A DNA stretch of 64,000 nt from Aurelia coerulea (GCA_039566865.1 CM076943.1:41424663-41488662); one strand, 5' to 3'; counted from the first letter of the stretch, positions 52,704 through 64,000 are shown. The notes: generated by a model not told the origin, from the sequence alone. Translations and numbers: made by a program.

Positions 52704-52832
52704 ATTAAAAAGTCCAACTTTGTAATCTAAGAGAGGGGCTCCAGGTCAGTCAGTCAGAAAGAAAAGAAAGTAAGTCCGTCACGCTCGTTAAAGCTATTGA
52801 TTAACGTTTTACCTCTGCTAATTTGAGGGCCT
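52704..52832. repeat. Inverted third copy of the dispersed repeat end
   Basis: Reads GATTAAAAAGTCCAACTTTG, then GGGGCTCCAGGTCAGTCAG, CGTCACGCTCGTTAAAGC and CTCTGCTAATTTGAGGG, the reverse of 52016-52147. Confidence 0.88.
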
Positions 52833-52851
52833 ATTTTTTAATTCAAAAATC

Positions 52852-53890
52852 TGTCGGATGGACATTAGATACTTTGAAAGCCTACCAAATTCTTAGCTTT
52901 GATGTAAGACCATAATGTAACCTTGCATGATATAAAGCATCCAAAGGGTAATGAAAACAAGAAACTGATTTGTTTTCAAAACGAATGTTGCTCTGGGAAT
53001 AACGAAGAACATCGACATGTCGGATGGACTAGATAGAAAATGCACATGTGCAAAAAAGTTACTTCAGCCTCAATTCTATCTCAGCATTAAGCATAACTCA
53101 CAAAAGCCTGTAACCGTTCTATGGTATTGTCTATTGCTGACAACGTAACACATGTAACACTTAGAAAAATAACACCTTGTTCATCAAAAAAGGATAACAA
53201 ACGTCGTGGGTAACCCTGTCGGATGGACATGTCGGATGGACAAAAATGTACTGCAAAATTGAACTTCTGAAAACACAAACATAAGTAATTCTAAATTAAT
53301 AACAACATGGCGCTGCGTAGGTTCCACATACTCGTTGGTGTTATTGTTGGCCAAGGCACGAGATAAACATTATTTCATTGGAGTGTCCGTCCGACAGATT
53401 TTCAGAATGGAGAGTTTGGTGCCAAAATATGCATAAATCTATTTTTGATGCATACTTTCTACCTATTCATGACACAGTAATGTCCACTTTTTAACATTGG
53501 GACACATTATTGACTTCTATTGCGGATAAAAAATATAACGAAAGTCCGTCCGACAGGTTTTATAAAAAGCATGTTTGAAACAAAACAATGCTGAATTAAT
53601 CTTCAAAACGTAATGCGAACCATTTCTGTTGTTCCCATTGTGAGCAATTCCAATTGCTGTATGCACTGTTGCATAATTGAAGAGTACTGTGAAAAGTACA
53701 CACCAGCAACTGTCGGACGGACAAACTCTATAGTCAAAATTTAAAGGCTGTAGATACTTTTCTTCGTGCAAAGGTGATTTCTCCAAACAAATTAGTAAGT
53801 TGGGAGATAGCTCCAACAAAATTCCGTGGCTTTATCACTACCATTTGTTTTGGGAAAAATAAATCCTCTCTTTTTTCTGTCGGACGGACA
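52852..53890. repeat. Region with TGTCGGAYGGACA boxes every ~167 bp
   Basis: The 13-bp box occurs at 52852, 53018, 53217, 53230 (+), 53384 and 53543 (-), 53711 and 53878 (+); the first two and 53543 have one-end changes. Spacings are 166, 199, 167 (from 53217), 159, 168, 167. Sequence between boxes is not alike, so this is not a simple satellite. Boxes at 52852 and 53384 share flanking AAAATC and are inverted, possibly ends of a 550-bp element. Confidence 0.75.
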
Positions 53891-54199
53891 ATTACCAAGA
53901 TGTTTTGTTCCCAACTCTGCGTGGAATCACAAATGATTGCCAAATTTTGTATGTCAGTTATATGAACTATAGAGACTATCATGAAAGGCAAACAACAAAT
54001 CTTAAGTTAACTAATTTGAAATTAGAGAAAATTCTTTTTTTAGTCAAGCATGCAGCAAAGTTAGACCTCATATTAAAAAATTTCTTCACAGCAAGCAAGA
54101 AATGGATAAATTATTAAACTTAACCTGAATTCGGAAGGCCTAAATGTGTATCTTTGAAAATGTGAGGTCGAGAAGTTCGGAAAAATAGTTTCAATTTTC

Positions 54200-54316
54200 A
54201 CCTCTTTGCGTGACCAATTTCAAAATAGGCCCATTCGAGGTTGCAAAATTCCATTGCTTATACATTTAAGGAGCAGTGGCCTTTTAATTACCGGGCCTTT
54301 TTTAAATCACCCGGTA
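54200..54316. repeat. Right-end fragment of the TACCGGGTGAGTC MITE family
   Basis: Ends GGAGCAGTGGCCTTTTAATT then TTTTAAATCACCCGGTA, like the right ends at 15811 and 28332. Directly abuts the pentanucleotide array. Confidence 0.6.
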
Positions 54317-54323
54317 CTGGCTG

Positions 54324-54447
54324 TCATTTTTCATTTCATTTCATTTCATTTCATTTCATTTCATTTCATTTCATTTCATTTCATTTCATTTCATTTCATT
54401 TCATTTCATTTCATTTCATTTCATTTCATTTCATTTCATTTTCATTT
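54324..54447. repeat. (ATTTC)n microsatellite, the tail of a retrotransposon
   Basis: About 23 units of TTTCA. On the minus strand this is (AAATG)n directly after the 3' end of the element at 54448-56995 (CTGTATAAATATTGTAAAATG), so it is the element's own tandem tail rather than an unrelated satellite. Confidence 0.92.
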
Positions 54448-56995
54448 TACAATATTTATACAGGTTAATAGGATTCATATATAAATATGTTTTTCAACCT
54501 GACCTGTTTCAACAAAAAGAAAAAAACCTAACCACTAAAACTAAGAACAAAAGAAATTTACATGCCTAATTTACAATATTATACAAACTAAGACTAATTA
54601 ATGAAATAAAAGTTGTCCCTGTCTATAGTTGTCCTTTGAAGGTTTCTAGGGAGGGTGCCAATTTTGTCTCTCTTTCTAGGTTGTTACAAAGTTTCGCACC
54701 GCGATAAGAAAAAGCCTTTTGGACATTGATAGTTTTTAGGAACGGTATCTTAAGATCAGTTTCTGATGAGCGCAGTAACCGCTCTCTACCGTCCGAACAT
54801 TTTATGAATAATTTGTTCAAGTAGTCTGGGGCAAGCGAATTCAAAGATTTATAAGTTAGCGTGGCTGTCTCTTTTCTTACGAGATTTCTGATATTTGACC
54901 AGCCAAGATTCTCAATTATCGGTGCAGCAGAAGCATCGTATCGGCTGCTCCTTACATTTCTTGCAGCTCTATTTTGGATCTTTTGCAAGGCGTCAATTTT
55001 TGATTCACTACAGCAACCCCAAACGGAACAACAGTAACTCAAATGGGGCTCAACAATTCCTCTATTCATTTTGTTGAGTACGTCAGATGGAAGATATTTC
55101 TTAGAATACTTAATAAGTCCAAGGGCTCGATTTGCCTTTGTCTTGATAGTGTCAATATGTTTGTCCCAATTAAGTTGACTGTCTATTTGAACACCTAGGT
55201 ATCTTGTATTAGTAATCATTTCAATGTCCTGATCACCTATTGAAAAAGATGGTTGAGCATCAGGCTGGCTTTCGATCTTACGGATGTTTGGACCAGAGCC
55301 TATGAAAAGTGCCTGCGTTTTCACAACGTTCAAAGAAAGTTTATTTGCATGCAACCAATCCTGTCGCTTCAAAAGATCTGAGTTTAGGTCATTTTGTAGG
55401 TCATCAATGCTTTTTGAAGAGAGGGAAATGGCCGTATCATCAGCATACATGCTGACATGAGATTTCTCCAGGGAAAAAGGCAAATCATTGATGTAAATCA
55501 GAAATAAGAGTGGACCAAGACAAGAGCCTTGAGGAACTCCACAATTTATTCCCTTTACATCAGAGGAAGTCCCATCTACCCTGCAGAATTGTTTACGATT
55601 ATCCAAGTATGATATGAACCAATTATGTTCCAGGCCAGTCACTCCATACATCTTCAGTTTTTTTTAGTAGGATTTCATGATCAACCGTATAGAAAGCCTT
55701 CTTCAAGTCAATAAAAATTAGACCAGTGTATTTTCCTTTATCTATATTCAGGTACCAATCGTTGGTGCTTGCCATAAGGGCAGTGGCAACCGAATTTAAG
55801 AGTCGAAAACCAGACTGATGCTCATATAGTGATTTATTTGCGTCCAGATATTTATAAAACTGATTGAAAACTAACTTCTCAAACAGCCGAGATATGAAAG
55901 GAAGAACTGATATTGCAACCCAGGAGGTTGGGTTGGATATTGGCCTGTAGTTCGACCTGTCATCCTTTGCGCCACTTTTGAAAATAGGTGCAATACGTGC
56001 TATCTTCCAGTCCTCCGGAAATTTTCCCGCAAACAATGATTTATTGAAAAGATCACATAAGGACCCGCCAACAACTGGCAAAGCAATCTTCAAATAAAAG
56101 CTCGCAATGCAATTGTGGCCTGAACCATGCGATGTTTTCACCTTGTTCAATATTGATACAAGGTTGATGATAATTTATCTGTCATGATGGCAGAAAAAGA
56201 AAAACTGAAAGGAGGAGTTTTGAGTGGGTATTCACCAGACAAGAGTGGGTTAGCTTTTTTGGGAATATTCTCGCTGAGTTTATTCCCAATGCCGCAGAAG
56301 TACTCATTCATTGATGATGCAATTGCCTTGTTACCCTCAACTGTTTGGCCGTCCACAGTAAGATTAGGTACAACTGTAGAGTTAGACTTTTTGTTGATAA
56401 CTTGGTTGATGGTTTTCCAAGTTTTCTTGAGGTCACCTTGAAACTGCGTGATTTTTTCAGAGAAATATTCACGTTTAGGTTGTGTATGCAAGTTATTTAA
56501 CCTGTTACGAATTTGCTTGTAGGATTCCATCAACAATGTTGAGCTGCTTCTCACAGCTTGAGTTTTTAATTTATCCCTCGTTTTATCCAATCAGCATTCA
56601 GCCAAGGCTTATATCTATCCGACACGCGTCTTCTTAGAGTAGGAGCATGCTTTTCTAGAATGAGCGCAAATATTAGGGTCCACTTGCGTACTGCATCATC
56701 AATGTCTGGAGCATTAGCTACGAGTGCCTCCCAATCAACCTCTGAGAGCGAGATCAGAGAGGAAAGCCTCTTGATTAAAATTTTTCAACTGACGAGATGT
56801 AATATATTTGTGCAGGTGTTTTACACCACCACGCAACTTTCTGACACAATATACAAGATAATGGTCACTAAGACTAATCTTAAGCACTCCACTCTCAGTG
56901 TTATTGTTGCAGTTCGTAGTAGCTATATGATCAATCAAAGTTGAACTATTTAGCATAACCCTAGTATAGGCTCCTTCGTTATCTGCTATGTAATA
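54448..56995 (-). mobile_element. CR1/L2-like non-LTR retrotransposon, frame-broken
   Basis: From 5' to 3': endonuclease C-terminus (56956-56735, LIDHIATTN... and SLSDHYLVYC), linker (56590-56147), reverse transcriptase N half (56150-55623, with LIFIDLKKAFYTVDH, RT block A) and C half (55651-54623, with GVPQGSCLGPLLFLIYINDL and catalytic MYADDTAI). The C-terminus is SYRGAKLCNNLERETKLAPS. Three frame breaks join these pieces, so no complete protein can be made. It starts inside the endonuclease, so it is 5'-truncated. The 3' tail is (AAATG)n. Confidence 0.92.
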
Positions 56996-57163
56996 TTATC
57001 TACCAATGTTGGTTGGGTTGAGCCGATGAGACGAATAGAGTTTGATGTTTTCTCTTTATATATATATCAGCAACCAAACAGTAGCGATTATAACTAATAA
57101 GTGGTAAATAAAACGAGGCAGCGAATTTGAGTTGAACGCCTTTATGCAAACTTTGACTATTAA

Positions 57164-57973
57164 GCCTGGTTTCCATTAAATCGTAAAGTGTCGCAAGTGT
57201 CGCATGTGTCGCAGAAGTTTGGTTTCTGCAACACATTGCGACGAATGGAAACTGCTGTACTAAAATGCTGCGACCAATTGCGATCCCAGAACAAAAGAGT
57301 CACGTGATGTTGATCTGTTTCCAAAATTCCCGCCTTGTTGTCTTTGAAACATGGCACTGAAATTCTGCAACACTCTGCGACCAATGGAAACGTCCTGTCG
57401 CAGAGAGTCGCAGAGTTCATCAAACCAAAATTCTGCGACACTCTGCGACACCTGCGCACTTGCAACACTTGCGACACTTTGCGATTTAATGGAAACCAGG
57501 CTTTACCAAAAACTCTTCGACCTGAGTGTCGAATGATCACCTTGAAAGTGTCGCAAGTGTCGCATGTGTCGCAGAATTTTGGTTCTGCAACACATTGCGA
57601 CGAATGGAAACTGCTGTACTAAAATGCTGCGACCGTCTGCGACACTCTGCGATCGGTGTCGCAGAGATAGAAAATTGTCTATCTCTGCGACACTTTGCGA
57701 CACTCTGCCACACTCTGCGATCAATGGAAACACCTGTCCTAAAGTTATGCGACCAATTGCGATCCCAGAACAAAAGAGTTTCGTGATGTTGATCTGTTTC
57801 CAAAATTCCCGCCTTATTGTTTTTGAAACATGGCACCGAAATTCTGCAACACTCTGCGACCAATGGAAACGTCCTGTCGCAGAGAGTCGCAGAGTTCAGC
57901 AAACCAAAATTCTGCGACACTCTGCGACACTCTGCGACACTTGCGACACTTTGCGATTTAATGGAAACCAGGC
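57164..57973. mobile_element. TTAA-flanked element with GTCGCA words
   Basis: TTAA at 57160-57163 and 57974-57977. Ends GCCTGGTTTCCATTAAATCG and CGATTTAATGGAAACCAGGC are perfect inverted repeats. The inside is two tandem half-copies (57164-57501; about 57541-57973), each ending with the same terminus. Both are dense in GTCGCA/TGCGAC words, more than 40 in 800 bp. TTAA suggests piggyBac-like mobilisation. Open frames within are low-complexity by-products. Confidence 0.85.
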
Positions 57974-58289
57974 TTAAACTACAACTACCAGTTACGGAGG
58001 CACTGCCAGAAGTCTGGGTACTAGAAGGAAGTCACAACGTCAAGCGAAGGCACAAGGCTAAACAAAATGAATGGGTTGAAATTTCCTTCACAATACTGGC
58101 TCATGAACCAAGCAGACACCTCAAAATCAAATCTTTGATTTAATGTTGGAAAGAATGGAAGTAGAGGAGGTTTAAATATGAAATTGGGATCACCAAGAAG
58201 TCAGAAAAACTGGCTGTGATAATGGATTTGTCGGTAATTTCAAGGTAATTTAATTTGCCCCCCCCCCACTCACTTCCAAACTGGATAGA

Positions 58290-59620
58290 AGTATTGTGCC
58301 CTTCATTTCATTTTATTTCATTTCATTTTAAATTATTTATACAGGGTAAAAACATTCAGTTCATACGGAAAAAAAAAATTGCTTTACAATGTGCCCTGTT
58401 AAAACAGAAAAGAAAACAAAAAGAAAAAGAAAAAATTAATTACTCAATAAACTCCAAATTCTACTTAATACATTGTCAGATAAATTCCCTAAAAAAACCT
58501 AATTTTAATTATTCCTATCCAAACGAAAAAAGGAAATTAAATTGCAACAGAAAGGAAAATCGATTGACTATGTTCTTGATGGAAGGAAGTACGTAAAGTT
58601 TGTTTTATAATCCTTCCTTTAGCTTTAATTTGAAGTCTGATAGCGAGGGAGACAGTTTGATTTGGTGATCTAGACTATTCCAAACGGTAGCCCCTCGATA
58701 TGCAAATGACTTTTGTCCATTGTTTGTTCTAAACAAAGGAAGTTTTCAAGTCAGTTTCGGTGTTTCTTAGCGTCCTCATTGCCTGTTCACGCTGTCTTTG
58801 AAACATTTGGGCCATATAGTCTGGGCAAAGTTGGTTAACAGATTTGAAAACAGTAGTTGCCGTTTCAAACCTGATCAGCTCTTTAACTGTTAACCAGCCC
58901 AGACCTTTAATAAGGGGCAAGGAGTGTGCATCATAAGCACTATTTGTCACAATACGGGCAGCGCGATTTTGGAGAATTTGCAATCTTTTTAAGTCTGCCT
59001 CAGTGCAACATCCCCATACCGTGCAACAGTATCGTAGATAGGGTTCGACTATACTTCTGTACCTGGTTTTTACCGTACTGAGTGGGACGTACCTCTTTGC
59101 ATATCTCAGCATCCCTATCCCTCGCGAAATCTTCGCAGCAATAATGTTGATATGTTCCTTCCAACCTAATGTTTTGTCAATTTGTATTCCAAGATACTTA
59201 GCTTCGTTTATCATCGGGACAACTTCGTCGTCAATAACAAACTTAGGGCTAATGACATCACTGTTAGAAATGTTCTGGAGTTTTGCCCTGCTACCGATAA
59301 GCATAGCTTGAGTTTTCGTAACATTTAGAGACAACTTATTGCCTTCTAACCATAATTTGAGATTGGACAAATCATCATTGATTGCTGAATTGATTTCATC
59401 AACTGATTTAGAGGAATAAGAGATGCTGGTATCATCTGCATACATAGTAACCTTGGCATTATCAAGTGCAAGTGGTAGGTCATTAATATACATTAAAAAG
59501 AGGAGTGGTCCCAAGCAAGACCCTTGGGGAACTCCATATCGAATACTTTCAATGTTCGATATGTGCCCATTCACCTTACAGCACTGTTGTCTCCCACTAA
59601 GATAGGATCTGAATCTTCAT
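58290..59620 (-). mobile_element. 5'-truncated CR1/L2-like retrotransposon
   Basis: Begins near FRSYLSGRQQCCKVNGHI, then YGVPQGSCLGPLLFLMYIND, catalytic MYADDTSISY, KLSLNVTKTQAMLIGS, YLGIQIDKTLGW and YCCTVWGCCTEADLK. One extra A near 58743 shifts the frame after TETDLK; beyond it the normal C-terminus (SFAYRGATVWNSLDH...) continues to about 58606. The 3' end ACCCTGTATAAATAATTTAA runs into (AAATG)n-like repeats at 58300-58328. Closest relative here: 6870-7620. Confidence 0.9.
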
Positions 59621-59899
59621 CAATCTTAAAATTGCATTCAACACCTTATTTCTTTGCAGAAAAAAATCCTTTTGACACGATTTCGAAGCAGACACAGAAA
59701 GATATTCAAGGACTTGGAAGATCAGGTATTGATAATGAATATTTGCCATTACCTATGGAGAGTTTCATCCTTCCAAACTGTTGTATTGAGATTGATTAGA
59801 ACCGTATTAACAGAATTTTATTTTGAAGTGAAAAGTTATATGAAAGGGAATCTAAGCACATATATATATAATTGCCTCAAGCCACTTGCGGCCTAATTG

Positions 59900-61990
59900 T
59901 AGCCAATCAGATATCAGGATTTCCCGAATGACGCAGGTAAATCACCCAAATATGGTGAGACACGTGTCAATCCTTATTGTCCGTGCATCTCTATTTTTAT
60001 CAAAGGCATTAGGTTTAGATTCCCTTTAAAGCTTTTATGTCGCTATATAAAGGCCCCTCTGCTATTCAGTCGTGTGAATTCTGTGCAGAGGACGGTCATG
60101 GGGATTAGCGCCGTTTTCTTTGGTGTTAGTTCATTGTAATTTTGCATAACACGGCAAACAAAAGGGATTGGATGACCGTCTCTCATGGCGTTGAAGGACA
60201 ACTGATCAAGCGAGGCTAGGAATCATATTTATAACGACATAAAAGCTTTAAAGTGCATATGAAACGAAATTTTTCATTTTCGATAATAGCAAATTCGAGG
60301 TCGCTGATCACGAACATGTGGCTGAAAATTTCGAAAAGTAATTCGTTACTATGTTATTAGCTCTCAAAGTTGCGATTCAAGTGGTTCAGGGGTCTGGTAC
60401 GGGTGTTGTGCTTTGACGTAGTAGGTTTGTCAGTTCACAAAGAACATCGGGAGAACAAAGGCTTTCCGTAATAGTGCCGGTCAGTGGCCTGTTGCACTTC
60501 GACGTTCTCGACGAGTCTGCTGAGGTTTTCAGAGGCAATTTTTTAACATCCAAAGCATCAATACAACAGTACTTTATGGAAGAACAACCTTCGACTCTTG
60601 ATGGTTGGTTTTTGAGTCTTTTACCATGGGCTGTTGCCTGTTGGCTTCATTAGCTGAAGATTCATCGATTGAAGTTGCTGGCCATAACAACACACACAGG
60701 CCAATATGATTGCTATGTCGAAGCGACTTGCTTGGTCTTGCTTACAGCATATTAGCAAATGGTAAGTTTATTTCAGTGAAGTGATTAATAGCTAAAACGT
60801 AGAATAGCGAATAAAACTGTTATCCAACTTATGTAGCATTGCCTAATAATTTCTATTCGCGTTATGCGAGTCGGGAGTCGGGCGAGAGTCGGAGGACGTC
60901 ATTTCTGTCAACGCGCGATGCCGATGGGCCTGACAAAATTATTTGCGACAGCAGGTCAATTTCATTTGTAAACGCCTCTCAATTCAACGCTGAAAGACTC
61001 TAATTCTTCTGGGAATGTTTCCTTGCCAAAATGTACTGAAGGATAAAGCTCTAACTCAGACTATTATCACCTTTAGTTTCTTGTTTTGAACAGTGGAATC
61101 ACATAATTTTTCCCATTAGAAAGGTTGTTTGTAGAAGTTTGATAATACAGCGGAGGCAGGTAAACAAACTGTTTGCAAAAATAATGCCGTCTTCAAAAAC
61201 ATGTAAATAAACACCTAAGGCAACAAACTAATTATTTCAAGATAAATGTAACTCGTTGATTGTGATCATTATCTTCATTCCTATCCCATAGAACACTCAA
61301 TCAAAGCTACTCAAAACTCCAGTCACTGAAATTGTAGATGTTTGCATATCAAAATATGACACAAACAGCAAAGGCTGGATGCAAGGACTTTCCTGGTGGA
61401 TGAGCAACACCTAAAGAACCTTAGTGACATTTCTTTTCTGTAATAGTACAATCAGATACGAAATTTCTTTTCCTCTTTGACTGGATTCTATTTGTTGTCA
61501 TCTGTTGTATACACATATTTTTTCATAAGAAACAAAGAATTTGGGCCAGAACTGATAGTTCCTTAAAATTATCAGATTTTGAGCACTCAGAGTTTCTTAC
61601 AAGTTTCCTAAAGGTTCCATAACAATCTTAATATTTACTCCCTGTTCCGCCCTGTTCCAATCTGAACATTTCAAAACAAAGTTTTTTGAAGCCTTTCTAA
61701 TGTTTAGACATTACTCAAGTACCTTCCGAATACTATGATACAGGAAACAAGTAAAAATAAAGTAAATATTTGTCAAGAAATTCCTTTATCAAAATAATTA
61801 ATCTTAGTTATGTTTTCCCAGTAGTGGTAAGGTTACAAGTATTTTCTCATAAGAAACTCGGACTCCCCAAAAAATTAAGAAACTCAAACATGTTTTCTTT
61901 ATTCTCACTTGTTTCCTGTATATCAAGTATATCACTGTATATCACTACGCTTGAATATCAAGGGTGAAAAAAATATCATCCACTAATCAT
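59900..61990. other. Gene-free stretch
   Basis: No exon recognised. The TATA-like site at 60044 and short frame after it are noted separately. The stretch 60247-60390 (AAGTGCATATGAAACGAAAT...) looks like a conserved or repeated block but has no second copy in the window. At 61520-61900 pieces of the 'AAGAAACT...GTACTGG' repeat recur, as at 29100-29400 and 63340-63440. Confidence 0.45.
60044..60051 (+). promoter_or_regulatory. Candidate TATA box
   Basis: TATATAAA at 60044-60051, followed by TTCAGTCGTG at 60065-60074, an initiator-like site. The TATA-to-TCAGT spacing (24 bp) is short of the usual 30. A downstream ATG at 60098 gives only a short frame. Could be chance in AT-rich DNA. Confidence 0.25.
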
Positions 61991-61995
61991 GTTAA

Positions 61996-63300
61996 GCCTT
62001 TAAGCTTCTCGGAATCGAAATTGACAACCAGCTTAGATTCAATAAGCATGTAAAAACACCCTGCGACAAAACAAACAGAAAAGTCAGTGCTTTTAGGAGG
62101 CTAAATATTTATCTCTCAAGAGAACAGGCAATGAAACTGTGCAACACAGTGATTATTTCAAGCTTTAACTATTGCCCATTAGTAAGGATGTTTTGTGGCA
62201 AAGATGCCAACCATAAAATATACCGTACTCATAAGCGTGCTTTAAGGGACAGTGGAAAATTTATTAAATTACATGGCCGGTGGAGAACAAAAATTCTTGC
62301 ACAAGAATCTACTCGCCCTGTATGAAATTATTGCAAAAAAACCAACGGCCGCGTCACCCTTTCCTTAGAAAAAAAGTGTCTCTCGTATTATGAACAACAA
62401 ATACATATGTTGTAAAGTACCACACCGATGAATTAGCCAAAGACCATAATAAAATCAATTCTTGCCCTTACGAGTCTTTATTAACGAAAAAATCGACTTT
62501 GAAGATGAAGAGAAATGAATGATGAATCGTTCTTGCAAACGACTGACTGACTACTGACGACGATCATTGCTTGCATCATAATTCCAAGCATTTCTCGACT
62601 TGCATGATTCACAATTTTGTCCTCAAATGAGCCATTTTATATTTCAAACTTCATCTTGAGATTATAAAAAGTTACTGCCCCGTTCACATTGCTTTGTAAA
62701 AGGTGTTGACCTAGGTCTGCACAAGCTCAAAAAAGGTAGTTGCCCCGTTGCATTTTGCACCGGCCATGTTATAAAATAAACTTTTCACTGTCTCTAAGAA
62801 CACTCCACAATGATTCCGACTCTTCTTTTGATAAACTTTTGGAGAAAAGTGACACGGTAACGATCCACATTAAAAATCTACAAAAATTGATGCTAGAAAT
62901 CTATAAGTCAATGAACCATCTAAATCCAGCATACATCTGGCACCTTCATGAAAGGAAAGAGATTCAATACGATCTCAGAACTAAGCATCTGTGTAAATTA
63001 CCGATTACAAGGACAATAAAATTTGGCACGGAGTCGCTCTCATTCCGAGGAAGCTTATTGTGGAATAATCTAAACGATGAGATAAAGGAGCTACCATCAG
63101 TTGCAAGCTTTAAAAGAAAGATCAAAACATGGACGGGTGAACAGTGTAATTGTAAAATTTGTAAGTAGCCTGTCCATTATGTTATGTAGCTTGTAAATAT
63201 TAATTCTTAGACATCTTTGTAAATTATATTGTAAATAGTTGGTATTAATTAGTTTTCTAAAACTATTGTCACACCAACTTTAAATAATGATTATGATTTG
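61996..63300 (+). mobile_element. Non-LTR retrotransposon 3' part, interrupted by a MITE
   Basis: First part: LLGIEIDNQLRFNKHVKT, FRRLNIYLSREQAMKLCN, VIISSFNYCPLV, THKRAL (to 62245). Second part: RTLHNDSDSSFDKLLEKSD, LMLEIYKSMNHLNPAYIW, KFGTESLSFRGSLLWNNLN, and ASFKRKIKTWTGEQCNCKIC, stop at 63166. Removing 62246-62794 and one TAA rejoins A-L-R-T-L in frame. RT thumb and C-terminus only; the catalytic YADD is not present. The tail is (TGATT)-like at 63290-63300. Confidence 0.88.
62246..62794. mobile_element. Harbinger-like MITE, TSD TAA, inside a retrotransposon
   Basis: Left GGGACAGTGGAAAATTTATT; reversed right GAGACAGTGAAAAGTTTATT. Both continue to ACATGGCCGGTG, so the TIR is about 37 bp. 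The flanks CTTTAA and TAAGAAC share TAA, the 3-bp target of PIF/Harbinger elements. The interior of 549 bp has no transposase. Confidence 0.88.
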
Positions 63301-63499
63301 ATTTGATGATTTGTATCATATTGTTCGAAAAGTACTTGAGTAGTGTCTAAGCATTGAAAACACATTGTGTTGAAGTGTTCAAGAGGGCACAGATCAGATA
63401 ATTTTAAGAGACTTCTAGTACTTTCCAAAATTCTTAGTTTCTTAATTTATAAGAAAAGTACGTGTAATAGAGCACTATTGATGACCATGGTTTAAAAAT

Positions 63500-63707
63500 T
63501 TATTGCACCAATTTCAAGATGAGAAAAATGGCTTCAACTGTTTTAAAAACCTTGCTCAAAACACAATGTCTTTGAGTCTGTCTTTGAGTCAGTGAGTTCT
63601 CAAGTACGTGATCCTCAACATATACAGTAACAGTGAATAAAGTCTCGCTTGCTTTTTGGTAGTTTCTGTGCATGTTCTGAAGCTGCTCTCTGGTCAGTGT
63701 TTCTGGC
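63500..63707 (-). CDS. Possible exon of an unidentified gene
   Basis: A strong acceptor (TTTTCTTTTTAG) at 63708 opens P-E-T-L-T-R-E-Q-L-Q-N-M-H-R-N-Y-Q-K-A then SETLFTVTVYVEDHVLENS, LTQRQTQRHCVLSK. The frame stays open to a stop at 63500, or may leave at GTTTTTA after 63553. The composition is protein-like, but no family was recognised. The rest of the gene would lie to the right of the window. Confidence 0.4.
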
Positions 63708-64000
63708 CTAAAAAGAAAATTCAGTTTCAATTTGAGTCTGCTTTTCAATGAATTTCGAGGGCATTAATGTTTCAAAGAAACACTGAAAAGAATGCCAGTT
63801 TACAACTTTAGCAAGAGTTTGTAGAAAAGACTTGACGAAACAAAAGTTCATAAACTAAACCGGTTACCCCTACGTGTATATCATCTTCCTTGCCAGAACT
63901 GATAAAAGCATGCTATTACCATTGATTAGAGAATAAATTCCGAAGCTTCCGCGACATGGAACCACAAAGGAATGGTGGGTGTTACATACAATATTTTCTG

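Noticed and set aside
57335..57977. Several overlapping frames rich in Cys, Asp and Thr
   Set aside because: By-products of GTCGCA/TGCGAC word repeats in a TTAA-flanked element.

Overview
This is a metazoan genomic window, AT-rich and repeat-dense. One multi-exon host gene with short exons and GT-AG introns is scattered through transposable-element debris. There are no bacterial-style operons, rRNA genes or CRISPR arrays. CR1/L2-like non-LTR retroelements, many hAT-, mariner-, Harbinger- and piggyBac-like MITEs, and foldback repeats suggest a marine invertebrate, possibly a cnidarian. The species cannot be fixed from the sequence.

The main gene runs on the minus strand from about 38767 down past the left half of the window. 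It encodes an M13 (neprilysin/endothelin-converting-enzyme-like) zinc metallopeptidase. Fourteen coding exons could be assembled by hand (38554-38752 down to 3225-3292). All exon phases agree and no internal stop occurs. They give about 605 residues: a cytosolic tail, one transmembrane helix, the M13 N-terminal domain, the N-A-F-Y substrate-binding segment and the HELLH zinc site. The last ~150 residues (third zinc ligand and C-terminus) were not found and probably lie beyond the left edge. Coding sequence is about 5% of the 35.5 kb; nearly every intron is filled with MITEs.

Layout. 1-3200: gene-poor, with a retroelement 3' remnant. 3225-38767: the M13 gene. Its introns hold a 51-copy 14-bp minisatellite, several foldback elements, a hAT nested in another MITE, and a ~735-bp inverted duplication in intron 1. 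38800-49800: G-tract-bounded hAT-type MITEs and other repeats, no convincing gene. 49824-49945: a possible signal-peptide exon on the plus strand. 51800-54450: a repeat family, an inverted repeat, a region with a 13-bp box about every 167 bp, and a pentanucleotide array. 54448-63300: four mobile-element blocks (two minus-strand CR1/L2-like elements, a TTAA-flanked element, and a plus-strand RT split by a Harbinger-like MITE). 63500-63707: a possible exon of another minus-strand gene.

The most unusual feature is a set of short hAT-type elements, several with exact 8-bp target-site duplications. Most are bounded by a long G tract on one side and a long C tract on the other, and each is filled with its own degenerate repeated 'word'.
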